DNA of 61,010 nt from Betaproteobacteria bacterium. Lineage in GTDB: Bacteria > Pseudomonadota > Gammaproteobacteria > Burkholderiales > SG8-39. The position numbers and the translations under genes were made by a program. The notes under the pieces were generated by a model. It searched no databases. It was given only the letters and a program-made list of their open reading frames with translations, and was not told the DNA's origin. This document shows positions 16,298 through 24,882 of this stretch, one piece after another (position 1 is the first letter of the stretch; each line of letters starts with the position of its first letter). The stretch spans positions 1-61,010 of the forward strand of contig VBCA01000030.1 of the NCBI GenBank assembly GCA_005881575.1, written 5' to 3'.

Positions 16298-18091
16298 TTA
16301 CGGCCCGCCGAGTTCCGCCAGCTTCTCAAGCAGGATATTCGCGTAGTCGACCAGGAGCGCTGCCGACTCGGGAGCTGCGCGCCCTCGATGCTCCAGGTGC
16401 TGGACTTCCTTGATGTACATCCTGAGCACTTCGGCCGCCTCGGCAAAGCTCTTCCGGCTCTCTTCCTGGCTCCGGGAATCGGGTTGGTCGGCAAAAGTGT
16501 AGCCCCTCGCCACCCACCACGTGGCCAGGTCCAGCGTTTTCAGCAGCGCCCCGCCCCCATGGAAGTAGTAGAACTTCGTGTGGTCGCGCAGAATCGAGGT
16601 CGAGGGATTGAGAGGGAATTGCGCGATGTTCGCGCACAGCGGGCCGCAGCTCAGGCCCAGTCCGTAAATGGAGGTGGAGGCATCGGCAACTACCTCTTCC
16701 GCGTCCTCCTCGAGCAGGAACCCGTCGCGTAGGTTCCGCTTCGCGGCCTGCGTCACGGCGTGCACGTATCCATGGTGGGTCGGATAGAGGGCGTCGAGCG
16801 TTGCCTGGTCGAACGGGATATGCGTACCGTTCAGGAAACACAAGCCAGGGACTCCGGGCTTGTTGTTGTTCGATCCCTGGTCCAGCGCTACGGGCACGGC
16901 GAACGACGCGAGCCGGATGCCACCGAGCGCGTTGCCGCGCGCGTCGCGCGGTACCACCAGCGGCGAGACCGAAGTAATCTCGATCTGGGGCGAGTGCGGC
17001 GGTTGGACTCCTTTTCGGACCCACTTCGTGATGGCGTCGATCGCGGCCCCGATCACGTAGCGGTCCTGGATGCGGCTGCGGCTCGGATCCGCACAGTTGT
17101 CGAACAGCGGCAGGGCGGGGAGGTCGCGCCTGAGCAGCGCGTATCGAACGACGTACGAAGCCCAATCGGAGTGGGACGTGCCGGCCATCGCCCAAACGCG
17201 GATCTTGTCGGTGTCGGGCTGCAAGGATGAAAGCTCGCTCGCCTGCGGAGCCACATGCTCGGTCTCCGACAGCAGCTTCAGCACCGGGATGTCGAGGTCC
17301 TCGCGGATGCGCTGTCCCCCGATGTAGAGCAGCACCGCATCGGCGACCGGGTCGATCGGATGAACCGCGTTCACCCAGACGCCCAAACGGCCGGCAGATT
17401 GCGAAACGCCGGCTGCGATCACGCGCTTCACTCTCAGTCCGTCGACGACAGCCGGAGCGTTCCGCGCGGCCTGAATCGCCTGGGAGAAGATGTCGTAGGA
17501 GAGACTGTCTCCGGTGATGGTCCCGCCCTGGGTTACGTCCAGCGTGCCGTAGCGAGCGGGACTCCACGTCTTCAGGCCGTTCGGCAAGGCAGAAATGCCG
17601 GCATTTTGCGCGGAGACACCAACCCAGGCGTAGCCCGAGCGCATGAGGAATTCATGCGTCCGGAACCAGAGCGCTTCGACGTCATAGCCGCTGGTGACGT
17701 TGGTCCATTCGACGACCACCGTACCGTTGAAATCGCGCTCGTGCTTGGGACGGCGAACGACAAGTCGCGTCTGGTAAGGATGCCCGGTGCTGACGATATG
17801 GGCGGTCGGCGCCGGAACGGGCCCGGCACCGATCCCCACCGGAGGATTCGGCGCGTCATAGACGTTCGCGGCGCCGGAGATGAAGAACTCCTCCTCGACA
17901 TAACCACGGCCCTCCAGATCGAGGTCTGTGGCGAAAAAGGTGTAGTTGCGGCTGGCGCTGCCGCGCGCGTCTGACGCCAAAGGTCCGGTCACCACCGGCG
18001 TCGGAACGACTGCACTGGCCGGCGCGGCGATCCCTGCAAGCGCGAGAGCGCACACCGCGACAAATATTCCGCCTTGTGATCGACCTGCCAT
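16298..18091 (-). CDS. Secreted alpha/beta-hydrolase-domain protein (Abhydrolase_10 type)
   Basis: The protein has 597 residues with a signal peptide ending near A-S-A-V-V. The V-V-E-W-T-N-V-T-S-G-Y-D segment at about residue 130 is characteristic of the large 'alpha/beta hydrolase domain' family, and G-V-S-Q-S-A-G near 228 is the nucleophile elbow. A His in the C-terminal third (for instance F-Y-Y-F-H-G-G) may complete the triad. The substrate is unknown. It lies 54 nt downstream of the quinoprotein gene on the same strand, so the two probably form a periplasmic pair. Confidence 0.78.
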   Translation of the reverse strand: MAGRSQGGIFVAVCALALAGIAAPASAVVPTPVVTGPLASDARGSASRNYTFFATDLDLEGRGYVEEEFFISGAANVYDAPNPPVGIGAGPVPAPTAHIVSTGHPYQTRLVVRRPKHERDFNGTVVVEWTNVTSGYDVEALWFRTHEFLMRSGYAWVGVSAQNAGISALPNGLKTWSPARYGTLDVTQGGTITGDSLSYDIFSQAIQAARNAPAVVDGLRVKRVIAAGVSQSAGRLGVWVNAVHPIDPVADAVLLYIGGQRIREDLDIPVLKLLSETEHVAPQASELSSLQPDTDKIRVWAMAGTSHSDWASYVVRYALLRRDLPALPLFDNCADPSRSRIQDRYVIGAAIDAITKWVRKGVQPPHSPQIEITSVSPLVVPRDARGNALGGIRLASFAVPVALDQGSNNNKPGVPGLCFLNGTHIPFDQATLDALYPTHHGYVHAVTQAAKRNLRDGFLLEEDAEEVVADASTSIYGLGLSCGPLCANIAQFPLNPSTSILRDHTKFYYFHGGGALLKTLDLATWWVARGYTFADQPDSRSQEESRKSFAEAAEVLRMYIKEVQHLEHRGRAAPESAALLVDYANILLEKLAELGGP

Positions 18092-18145
18092 GGCGCGTGG
18101 ATTGGTGGGGATTCTTTTCTCCCTGTAATTCAGAAAGCGTTTGAC

Positions 18146-20257
18146 TCAGTGCACTTCGATCTTGCCGGTCGGGCGCGGGCTGAAGCAGTCGTTGAAGAAG
18201 TACTCGCCGGCCTGCGTGAACGTGTAGCTGAACGACTCGCCCGGATGCAGGATGGCGTTGAACAGTCCCTCGAAGAACTGCGTCGCGCAGTGTACGTTCG
18301 GGTTGGTCGCGGGATTGGTGAAGGTGACCATGGTCCCGACCGGAACGCGCATGTGGGTCGGCGCCATCGCGTTCACCGCCGTGGATTCCGTCGCCCCTAC
18401 CACACCGGTCGCCGAGCGCGTGCGCGCAAGGAACACCGTGTTCGGCGGCGTCAAGGTGGCGCCTTCCACCGGGTTGCCTGAGACCGGACGACGAACGACC
18501 GGCGGCGTGGGCGTGGCGGCTTGCGCGAGCGTCCCGCCGATCTTGAACGCCCACAGGTTATCCCCGCGCGGCGCGGAATCGCCGTAGGGAATGCCCGTGC
18601 CCCCCGCGTACACCGCGACATACTGCTCGCCGTCGATCTCGTAGGTGATCGGACTGGCGCTGACCGCGGCGCCGGTCTGGAATCGCCACAGCTCGTGCCC
18701 GTGGCGCGCGCCCAGCGCGAGCAGATTCCCGTCGGGCTGACCGATGAAGAGCACGTCGCCCGCCGTCGTAAGGATGCCGTTGCCGTGGGCGAGTTCGTAG
18801 GGCATGTTCTTCTTCCACTTGACCTCGTTCGTGGACGGGTCGACGGCAACGATGCCGCCCGTCTGGTATTCACCCGTCGCCCGCAGGCCGTTGCTGGATT
18901 CCGTAAGGGAGTGCGCCGCAGCGACGTAGCCAAAGCCCGTATACATCAGCCCGGTACTGTGGCTGAAGGAGTGGTGATTCCAATCCGCGCCGCCGCCGTG
19001 GCCGGGAATCGTCAGGATGGGAATGTCCCAGTGGGCGGCATACAGGCAGCCTCGCACATAGTTCGGCACGGCCCGGGCGGGATTGCCGGGGATGGCCGTT
19101 CCCAGGGGCTGGTCCACGATGCAGTTCTCCGTCCATCCGCCTTGACGCGGGTAGGGTTGCGTCGGCCAGGTCTTCTGTCTCGGATCCTGAGGCACAGGCA
19201 GTTCATCGATGCCGAGCAGCGGCGTGCCGTCCCTGCGGTCGAGGATGTAGTACATGCCGGTCTTCCCGCCAAGAACAACGGCCTTGCGGTCCTTTCCATG
19301 AACGCGGATGTCTGCAAGCACGGCGGACATATTTTCCATGTCCCAAAAACCGTGGTGGATAGTCTGGAAGTGCCACCGGTACACCCCGGTCTTGGCGTCC
19401 ACCGCGACGATCGAACTCGAGAACAGGTTCTCTCCCCCGCGCGCCGACCCGTCCTGCGAAGAACGATTGCCGCGCGCGTTCCCGAACACCCAATAGACGA
19501 GATTCAGCTCGGGATCGACGGCCGGATGGATCCAGGGCGTCGCGCCGCCCGTCAGGTACGAGTTGCCTTCCCAGGTGTCGTTGCCGATCTCGCCCGGGTC
19601 GGGCGCGCCCCAGAAGTGCCACACCAACTCGCCGTCGCTTGCGCGCAGCGCAAGTCCAGCGCCGCGGTTGCCGTCGTTCGTGCCCAGGTAGAGCATGCCG
19701 TCGCTGTAGACCACCGCGACCTTTTCCACGTTGCCCCAGCCGTTGTGCTGTTTCTCCCAGACGACTGCGCCCGTGTCCTTGTTGAGCGCGACCACGGTGT
19801 TGTCGCCGGTGATCGTGAAGACCTTGCCTTCGCCGACCGCCACGCCGCGGCGCGTCAGGCTGCCGCGGGGCTGCGTGTACTTCCACTTCGTCACTCCGGT
19901 CTTGCCGTCGACGGCGAACACGTTGCCGGGGGCCGATTCGATGTAGAGCACGCCGTCCACCGCCACGGTCGTGCTCTGGTTCGTCCCTGTCGTGACGCCG
20001 CCTTCGATGTGGTTGAGCCACACCGCGCCCAGCCTGCTGACGTTGTGCTGGTTGATCTTGTGCAGCCGCGAGTAGTTCTGGTTTCCGAGATTGCCGCCGA
20101 CCTTGGGGAAGTCCTTGTCGCCCGGCGTGCAGCAATCCGACAACTCGGCTGCCCGGGGGCGATGGTCTCGATCACCGTCGTCGTTCCCCATGACCGCGTG
20201 GGACACGGTCAGCACGCCGGCAGCGAACAGCGAGGACACCAACAATTTGAGTTTCAT
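18146..20257 (-). CDS. PQQ-type quinoprotein dehydrogenase with cupredoxin-like tail
   Basis: The protein has 703 residues with a signal peptide. Residues about 45-590 form an eight-bladed quinoprotein propeller: P-G-D-K-D-F-P near the start, W-K-Y-T-Q-P-R-G, A-P-D-P-G-E-I-G-N-D-T-W, T-P-W-I-H-P-A-V-D-P, and L-W-R-F-Q-T-G-A blade motifs. The tail (about 625-703) looks like a plastocyanin fold (V-P-V-G-T-M-V-T-F-T-N-P ... G-E-Y-F-F-N-D-C). Two features are odd. The usual H-D-x-W-D-x-D region reads H-H-G-F-W-D-M-E-N, and the copper loop reads C-F-S-P-R-P-T-G without the usual His and Met. Enzymatic activity and copper binding are therefore uncertain. Confidence 0.82.
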   Translation of the reverse strand: MKLKLLVSSLFAAGVLTVSHAVMGNDDGDRDHRPRAAELSDCCTPGDKDFPKVGGNLGNQNYSRLHKINQHNVSRLGAVWLNHIEGGVTTGTNQSTTVAVDGVLYIESAPGNVFAVDGKTGVTKWKYTQPRGSLTRRGVAVGEGKVFTITGDNTVVALNKDTGAVVWEKQHNGWGNVEKVAVVYSDGMLYLGTNDGNRGAGLALRASDGELVWHFWGAPDPGEIGNDTWEGNSYLTGGATPWIHPAVDPELNLVYWVFGNARGNRSSQDGSARGGENLFSSSIVAVDAKTGVYRWHFQTIHHGFWDMENMSAVLADIRVHGKDRKAVVLGGKTGMYYILDRRDGTPLLGIDELPVPQDPRQKTWPTQPYPRQGGWTENCIVDQPLGTAIPGNPARAVPNYVRGCLYAAHWDIPILTIPGHGGGADWNHHSFSHSTGLMYTGFGYVAAAHSLTESSNGLRATGEYQTGGIVAVDPSTNEVKWKKNMPYELAHGNGILTTAGDVLFIGQPDGNLLALGARHGHELWRFQTGAAVSASPITYEIDGEQYVAVYAGGTGIPYGDSAPRGDNLWAFKIGGTLAQAATPTPPVVRRPVSGNPVEGATLTPPNTVFLARTRSATGVVGATESTAVNAMAPTHMRVPVGTMVTFTNPATNPNVHCATQFFEGLFNAILHPGESFSYTFTQAGEYFFNDCFSPRPTGKIEVH

Positions 20258-20397
20258 GGAACATCTCCCTAGGATCGGGCCGCGAACGGAACCCTATGAA
20301 CGGGACCCATGGACCCATGTTCTGACAAGCCAGAACATCATTTCAAAAACTTTATGAGGGGAGGGTCTGCATTGTCAATGCCGCGCCTGCTTACCAA

Positions 20398-20467
20398 AGC
20401 AAACGATGGTGTCTGCTTTGGGAAACGTCGTGCAATTGATGTACGGACAACCTAAGAGTGCCGGCGG
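20398..20467 (+). repeat. Direct repeat copy A flanking the GGDEF-EAL gene
   Basis: Positions 20398-20449 match 23107-23158 with one mismatch in 52 nt. After a 23-nt gap relative to the other copy, a further 14-nt block (20454-20467 against 23184-23197) matches at 12 or 13 positions. In the other copy this block is the 3' end of the gene at 23182-23679 and its downstream gap. Copy A is therefore an orphan duplicate of that junction. Confidence 0.8.
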
Positions 20468-20495
20468 TAGCGGCGATCGCACACCTATCTCGGGA

Positions 20496-22649
20496 TCAAG
20501 CCCGACCCGAAGATATAGCTGTCAGCTGCGAGGCGGCGTTCCGCCGCAGCAGTTCGGCGAACTGGTCGGATTCGATCGGGTGGCTGAAGTAAAAACCCTG
20601 CATTTCATCGCACGCCCCTGACTGCAGGAACGTCATCTGTTCCTCCGTCTCCACGCCCTCCACGACCACATTCAGTTGCAGGCTTTTGCCCATGGTAACG
20701 ATAGCCTGGGTGATGGCCCGGTCTTCACTGTCCTGAGAGAGGTCGCGGATGAAAGAGCGATCGACCTTCATCGTGTCGACGGAGAAGCGCTTCAGATTGG
20801 CCAGCGAAGCGAAGCCGATTCCGAAATCGTCGATCGTCAACCGCACTCCCAGTTTCTTCATGGCCGCAAGCACGGTTGCCGCGCGCTCCGCGTTTTTCAT
20901 CACCATGGTTTCAGTGAGTTCGAATTCCAGCAGTTCGGGCGCGAGCCCGGATTCTTCGAGCGCATCGGCGATGTCCTGGAGCAGGTTCTGGTCGAAAAAC
21001 TGGCGGGCGGAAAGGTTCACCGCCACAGTAACAGGCGGCAGCCCTAAACGCTGCCATGCCACGTTTTGTGCACATGCGGTTCCGAGTGCCCAGCGGCCGA
21101 CCGGAACGATCAAACCGGACTCTTCCATTATGGGGATGAATTGCGTCGGCGAAACCAGGCCCAATTCCGGATGGCTCCAGCGTAACAGCACCTCCACCCC
21201 GGTGATGGCGCCCGACTTGCGGTTGAGCTTGGCCTGGTAATGCAGGTGGAACTCTTCACGTTCGAACGCCCGCCGCAAGCTGCTCTCCATGGCCAGACGC
21301 TCGAAGGAGTGCGCGCTCATGCCCCCGGTGTAGAACCGGAACGTATTCTTGCCCTCTTCCTTCGCGCAGTACATGGCCGTGTCCGCGTTTTTCATCAGGC
21401 TCTGCTCGTCGTCCGCGTCAGCCGGATACATCGAGATCCCGATGCTCGCGGTGACCCGGCATTCCTGCCCCTGGATCGTGATCGGCTTGATTACGGCGGC
21501 CATGATCTTGCGCGCCACCGCCTCCACCTGCTGCGGCGCTCCGACTTCGTGCACCATCACCACGAACTCATCGCCGCCCAAGCGCGCCATCACGTCGCTC
21601 GAACGCAACGTTTCGGTCAGCCGCCGGCTCACTTCCCGCAACAAAACGTCGCCCGCGTCATGGCCCAAGGTATCGTTGATGAGCTTGAACCGGTCCAGAT
21701 CGATGAACAGCACCGCGAATTTATGACCGTATCGCTTGGATTGCCGGATCGCGAGGCTCAATAGTTCGCTGAACAGCGTGCGGTTGGGCAAAGCCGTCAG
21801 CCCGTCGTGATGCGCGAGATACTGAATTCGCTCCTCGGCTTGCTTGCGCGCGCTGATGTCCTTGCCGACGCCACGATAGCCCTTGAATACGCCGGTCTCG
21901 TCGAACATCGGTTCGCCGCTGACGCCGATCCAGATCTTCTTGCCCGATTCGTCCAGCCGGCACAGCTCCAAGTCATGGAACGGCTGGCGCGCATCGAGAA
22001 TCGCCATATGCGCGGACCATTCGACCGCGGACATGTTAAGGTAGTCCAGTTCCCAGTGTTTCTTCCCGACAAAATTAAAGCCGCGCACATTGGTGACCCG
22101 TTCCGAGCCGGTGCCGGCAAACGAGGTGAACCGGTAGTGGTCGTCCTGTTCCCAGTACAGATCCGATGAGAGCCGGGTCAGGCTGCGGAAGCGTGCCTCG
22201 CTTTGGCGCAGTGCCTCTTCGGCGCGCTTCTGCTCGGTGATGTCCCTGGCGGTGCCGCGGTAACCCTGAAATCGCTCTTGCTCGTCGAACACCGGCTTCC
22301 CGGTGACGCTGATGTAGCTCCACCCGCCCTCCGGATTGGGGCGCTTGAAGATAAAATTGGCAAATGGCTGTCTCGCCTTGAGCACGGCTTTATGCTTGTC
22401 CCAACTACCGTCGTCGCCGACCGGAATCCCGCCGTGGTCCCAACGCGCCGTGCCGACGTACTGCTGCGTTATGACTCCCATTTGTTCCGTGCTCGTCCCT
22501 GTCGCCTGGGTAAAAAGACAGTTCTCGTCCTGTTCCCAATACCAGTCGGACGAAAGTTCAAGCATGGTTCGCAGGCGCTCCTCAGCCTGCCGCAACGCCC
22601 TAACTGGATCTTCGGGGCCCTTGGCTTTGCTACGCTTACCTATTCCCAT
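20496..22649 (-). CDS. PAS-PAS-GGDEF-EAL cyclic-di-GMP signalling protein
   Basis: The protein has 717 residues from the ATG at 22649; a TTG at 22712 is also possible. Two homologous PAS domains (about 28-145 and 150-270, both containing S-S-D-x-Y-W-E-Q-D) precede a GGDEF domain (about 285-445) and an EAL domain (about 460-705). GGDEF at about 358 is exact, and an R-S-S-D inhibitory site lies five residues before it, so diguanylate cyclase activity with product inhibition is expected. The EAL motif reads E-V-L, but the catalytic Glu, N-L-S-A-R-Q-F, E-L-T-E-T, D-D-F-G and V-V-E-G-V-E are retained, so hydrolysis is plausible. There is no membrane segment. The gene lies between direct repeats. 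Confidence 0.92.
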   Translation of the reverse strand: MGIGKRSKAKGPEDPVRALRQAEERLRTMLELSSDWYWEQDENCLFTQATGTSTEQMGVITQQYVGTARWDHGGIPVGDDGSWDKHKAVLKARQPFANFIFKRPNPEGGWSYISVTGKPVFDEQERFQGYRGTARDITEQKRAEEALRQSEARFRSLTRLSSDLYWEQDDHYRFTSFAGTGSERVTNVRGFNFVGKKHWELDYLNMSAVEWSAHMAILDARQPFHDLELCRLDESGKKIWIGVSGEPMFDETGVFKGYRGVGKDISARKQAEERIQYLAHHDGLTALPNRTLFSELLSLAIRQSKRYGHKFAVLFIDLDRFKLINDTLGHDAGDVLLREVSRRLTETLRSSDVMARLGGDEFVVMVHEVGAPQQVEAVARKIMAAVIKPITIQGQECRVTASIGISMYPADADDEQSLMKNADTAMYCAKEEGKNTFRFYTGGMSAHSFERLAMESSLRRAFEREEFHLHYQAKLNRKSGAITGVEVLLRWSHPELGLVSPTQFIPIMEESGLIVPVGRWALGTACAQNVAWQRLGLPPVTVAVNLSARQFFDQNLLQDIADALEESGLAPELLEFELTETMVMKNAERAATVLAAMKKLGVRLTIDDFGIGFASLANLKRFSVDTMKVDRSFIRDLSQDSEDRAITQAIVTMGKSLQLNVVVEGVETEEQMTFLQSGACDEMQGFYFSHPIESDQFAELLRRNAASQLTAISSGRA

Positions 22650-22789
22650 GGCGCGTTTTTCCCGTCTGGCGCCACGCTTGAACGACGCATTCTCCGATGA
22701 GGCCAGACACAAGCATTTCTACGAGCAAGCCTACAGCGGCGCCAGCGAACCGAGAGAGATGCGAACATGAAACGCATTTCCTTTGTAAG

Positions 22790-23145
22790 TAGGGCAGCTC
22801 GAAGACGGCCGCGTTGCCGCAGTAAAGGGCCGGCGCGATCTTCCACGCTGGAATGGCGATGGGAAAATTCTAGGGTGTGATGATCGAACCACCCCCACCG
22901 GCTCGCGCGTGAATTCTACGCCGATACCGGAACACACCGAGGGTACCACCTCGCCCGGAATGCGCAGCGCTTCTCCCGCGAAGAACTTGAAGATGTTGCC
23001 GGCGCGCGTCACCTCGCCGATCGCCTCGGGGAGCGTCTTGCCTTCCTCGCGCGCCAGCAGGTCGCCGAGATCCGCCTTGCGCGCCCGAGCCTCGTTCGCC
23101 AGCGCGAGCAAACGATGGTGTCTGCTTTGGGAAACGTCGTGCAAT
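22790..23145 (-). pseudogene. Remnant of an aldehyde dehydrogenase gene
   Basis: The minus strand carries about 100 residues of the N-terminal third of an aldehyde dehydrogenase of the ketoglutarate-semialdehyde type: L-A-R-E-E-G-K-T-L-P-E, F-K-F-F-A-G-E-A-L-R and T-R-E-P-V-G-V-V. A frameshift follows, and the next segment I-T-P-stop-N-F-P-I-A-I-P-A-W has a Trp codon changed to TAG. Homology fades near 22790. The catalytic Cys domain is absent. The 5' end merges into direct repeat copy B. Confidence 0.8.
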
Positions 23146-23197
23146 CGATGTACGGACAGCGGCTGGGGCGCCAGGCGAACTTCAAGAATGCCGGCGG
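23107..23197 (+). repeat. Direct repeat copy B
   Basis: This is the longer copy of the repeat seen at 20398-20467. It spans the end of the aldehyde dehydrogenase remnant, the intergenic gap and the last codons of the gene at 23182-23679. Both copies read in the same direction, 2.7 kb apart, so recombination between them could excise the GGDEF-EAL gene. Confidence 0.8.
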
Positions 23198-23679
23198 AAA
23201 TGAGCGATGTTGTGCAGTTGCATTGCGGTCACGGGAATCCGCTCATACGCGCGGAAGGCATGGAACAAGGCGGTTTCCAATTCCGACGCGTCGGGCGGTA
23301 CGGACTGAAGCGTGCGCCACCTTACCCATTGCCTTGCGGCGAATGTGCGGACCTCCACGGCCAGCATCTCGGATCGACACCAGGGCGAGAGATCGCCACC
23401 TGTCATTTTCCAGGCGCTGCGCAGCCAGTAGTCACGGCATTCGCGGCGCAAGGCGCCGTCCCTCCCGGGCAGGCGCAAGCAGCGCTCGAGCGGGAGCGCG
23501 CCGCCGTTCGCCAGGAAGGCGCTGAAACCTTTGCTGAGCCAGTCGAGATCCTGAGCGCCGATCTGCCCGCTGGCCACTCGCTGAGCGCGCTCGAGCTCCT
23601 TCTGCAACAACGGGGCGTCGGTTGCACCATTCGCACTTTCCGCGGGGACCGCAAGGATGGCAACGCGATCAGCAGCCAC
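23182..23679 (-). CDS. Unknown cytoplasmic protein, 165 residues
   Basis: The start chosen is the GTG at 23679, which has an AGAGGGAGG ribosome-binding site about 8 nt upstream; an ATG at 23778 has none. The sequence is rich in Trp and Arg (for example R-Q-W-V-R-W-R-T) and ends H-N-I-A-H-F-R-R-H-S. No signal peptide or membrane helix is seen and I do not recognise a domain, though the C-terminal half has the even composition of a folded conserved protein. It lies about 140 nt after the LuxR-fusion gene on the same strand and may be controlled with it. Its last codons are part of direct repeat B. Confidence 0.55.
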   Translation of the reverse strand: MAADRVAILAVPAESANGATDAPLLQKELERAQRVASGQIGAQDLDWLSKGFSAFLANGGALPLERCLRLPGRDGALRRECRDYWLRSAWKMTGGDLSPWCRSEMLAVEVRTFAARQWVRWRTLQSVPPDASELETALFHAFRAYERIPVTAMQLHNIAHFRRHS

Positions 23680-23817
23680 TGTGCCCACCTCCCTCTTTGT
23701 AACGCTTTTCGCAAAGGCGGCCCCGATACGCGAACGAAGGGGCTCGAGTTGTCTATTGCGCAAGTTACGCTCCCCCATGGCGCGGCGTCACCTAACAAAA
23801 GGCAGGCAGGATGCTCG

Positions 23818-24819
23818 CTACACGAGGCTCAGTTCCCGGGCTCGAACGATGGCCTCCGTCCTGTTGCGTACCTGTAACTTGCCGAAAATGTTATTCAAGT
23901 GCCACCGGATCGTCCCGACCCCGATCTCGAGTTCTTTGGCGATTTCCTGGTTGGTCAAACCGCGGTTCAGCAGGCCGAGCACTCGAAGCTGCGCCCTGCT
24001 CAGAGGCTCCTGCACGGTTCGCGAACCCCGCGCCCCCTTCTTGCCGTCGGCGGCCTTCGGCGGTCGCCGCGTGGCGGACCGGGAGACGAGTCTGCCGATC
24101 GACGGCGGCTGGGAATCGTACCGGGCGCTCGTCGAAGGGAGATCCTTGTTGGTCAATGAGAACGACAACCGGTAAATGCCTGCAATTCGCTCATGGCACG
24201 CTCCGTGTCCCGCAAGCGTTTGCTCCTGGAGTTCGCCGTCCAAGAGCGCCGCCACGGGTTTCGAATCGTAGCCGCCGGCTAGCAATATCCAATCGGCCAC
24301 TGCGTCTCCGCCGCGGATCTTCTGCTCGGCGGTCGCTGCTTGGCCTGTCGGCGTTTGAGTTTGCAACAAGTGAGCCCCGATGAGGCCGGCCCGCGCCGCA
24401 AGCGACGGCAAGACATCTCGTGAAAGCCGCTCTCTCAAGCGGTTCGCCTGCCCCGGGACCGGTGAAAACCGAAGCGTCAACAAGGTGTGCGCTACGCCAC
24501 CGCCGTGGCTGCATAGGACCCGGCACTGGCTTCTGGTCATATTGCGGTGCTGCGGCATCATCATGGTGGACCAGGGCGTCGGGCTGTTCAGCCGGTCAAG
24601 GTAGTGTTTCGAAGTGAGCGTCTCGTACTCTGCCAGCTCGTAGATCACAAAATAGTCCCCTTCGCCGGACGGTGACGTCCAGCGCGTCCCGCGCAAGAAA
24701 CCCGGGATCCGAAGTCTTTCCGGCATATGCTCGTGAGAGTGCCAGTCCTCGAACTCCGACCGAGCTTCGGGTGCGACATTCCACCACATCGCCACTGCCG
24801 CGTTGCCAAGAAGCGCCAT
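23818..24819 (-). CDS. Dimeric alpha/beta-barrel domain fused to a LuxR-type HTH
   Basis: The protein has 333 residues with a GGAG site 7 nt before the ATG. Residues about 5-105 resemble the EthD/Dabb-like ferredoxin-fold barrel (W-W-N-V-A-P-E-A, F-E-D-W-H-S-H-E-H-M-P-E-R-L, I-P-G-F-L-R-G). Residues about 110-215 look like a second, diverged copy. A Lys/Arg/Ser-rich linker (about 230-265) leads to a GerE/LuxR helix-turn-helix (about 270-333: L-S-R-A-Q-L-R-V-L, L-T-N-Q-E-I-A-K-E-L, V-G-T-I-R-W-H-L-N-N-I). The layout suggests a one-component regulator in which the barrel senses a small molecule. Barrel domains of this type more often occur alone as catabolic accessory enzymes. Confidence 0.8.
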   Translation of the reverse strand: MALLGNAAVAMWWNVAPEARSEFEDWHSHEHMPERLRIPGFLRGTRWTSPSGEGDYFVIYELAEYETLTSKHYLDRLNSPTPWSTMMMPQHRNMTRSQCRVLCSHGGGVAHTLLTLRFSPVPGQANRLRERLSRDVLPSLAARAGLIGAHLLQTQTPTGQAATAEQKIRGGDAVADWILLAGGYDSKPVAALLDGELQEQTLAGHGACHERIAGIYRLSFSLTNKDLPSTSARYDSQPPSIGRLVSRSATRRPPKAADGKKGARGSRTVQEPLSRAQLRVLGLLNRGLTNQEIAKELEIGVGTIRWHLNNIFGKLQVRNRTEAIVRARELSLV

Positions 24820-24882
24820 CGGACCGCTCCTCCGGACTCTCGCTGTACCTGCCCTGTCTATCCGTGGACCATCACGCGATGA

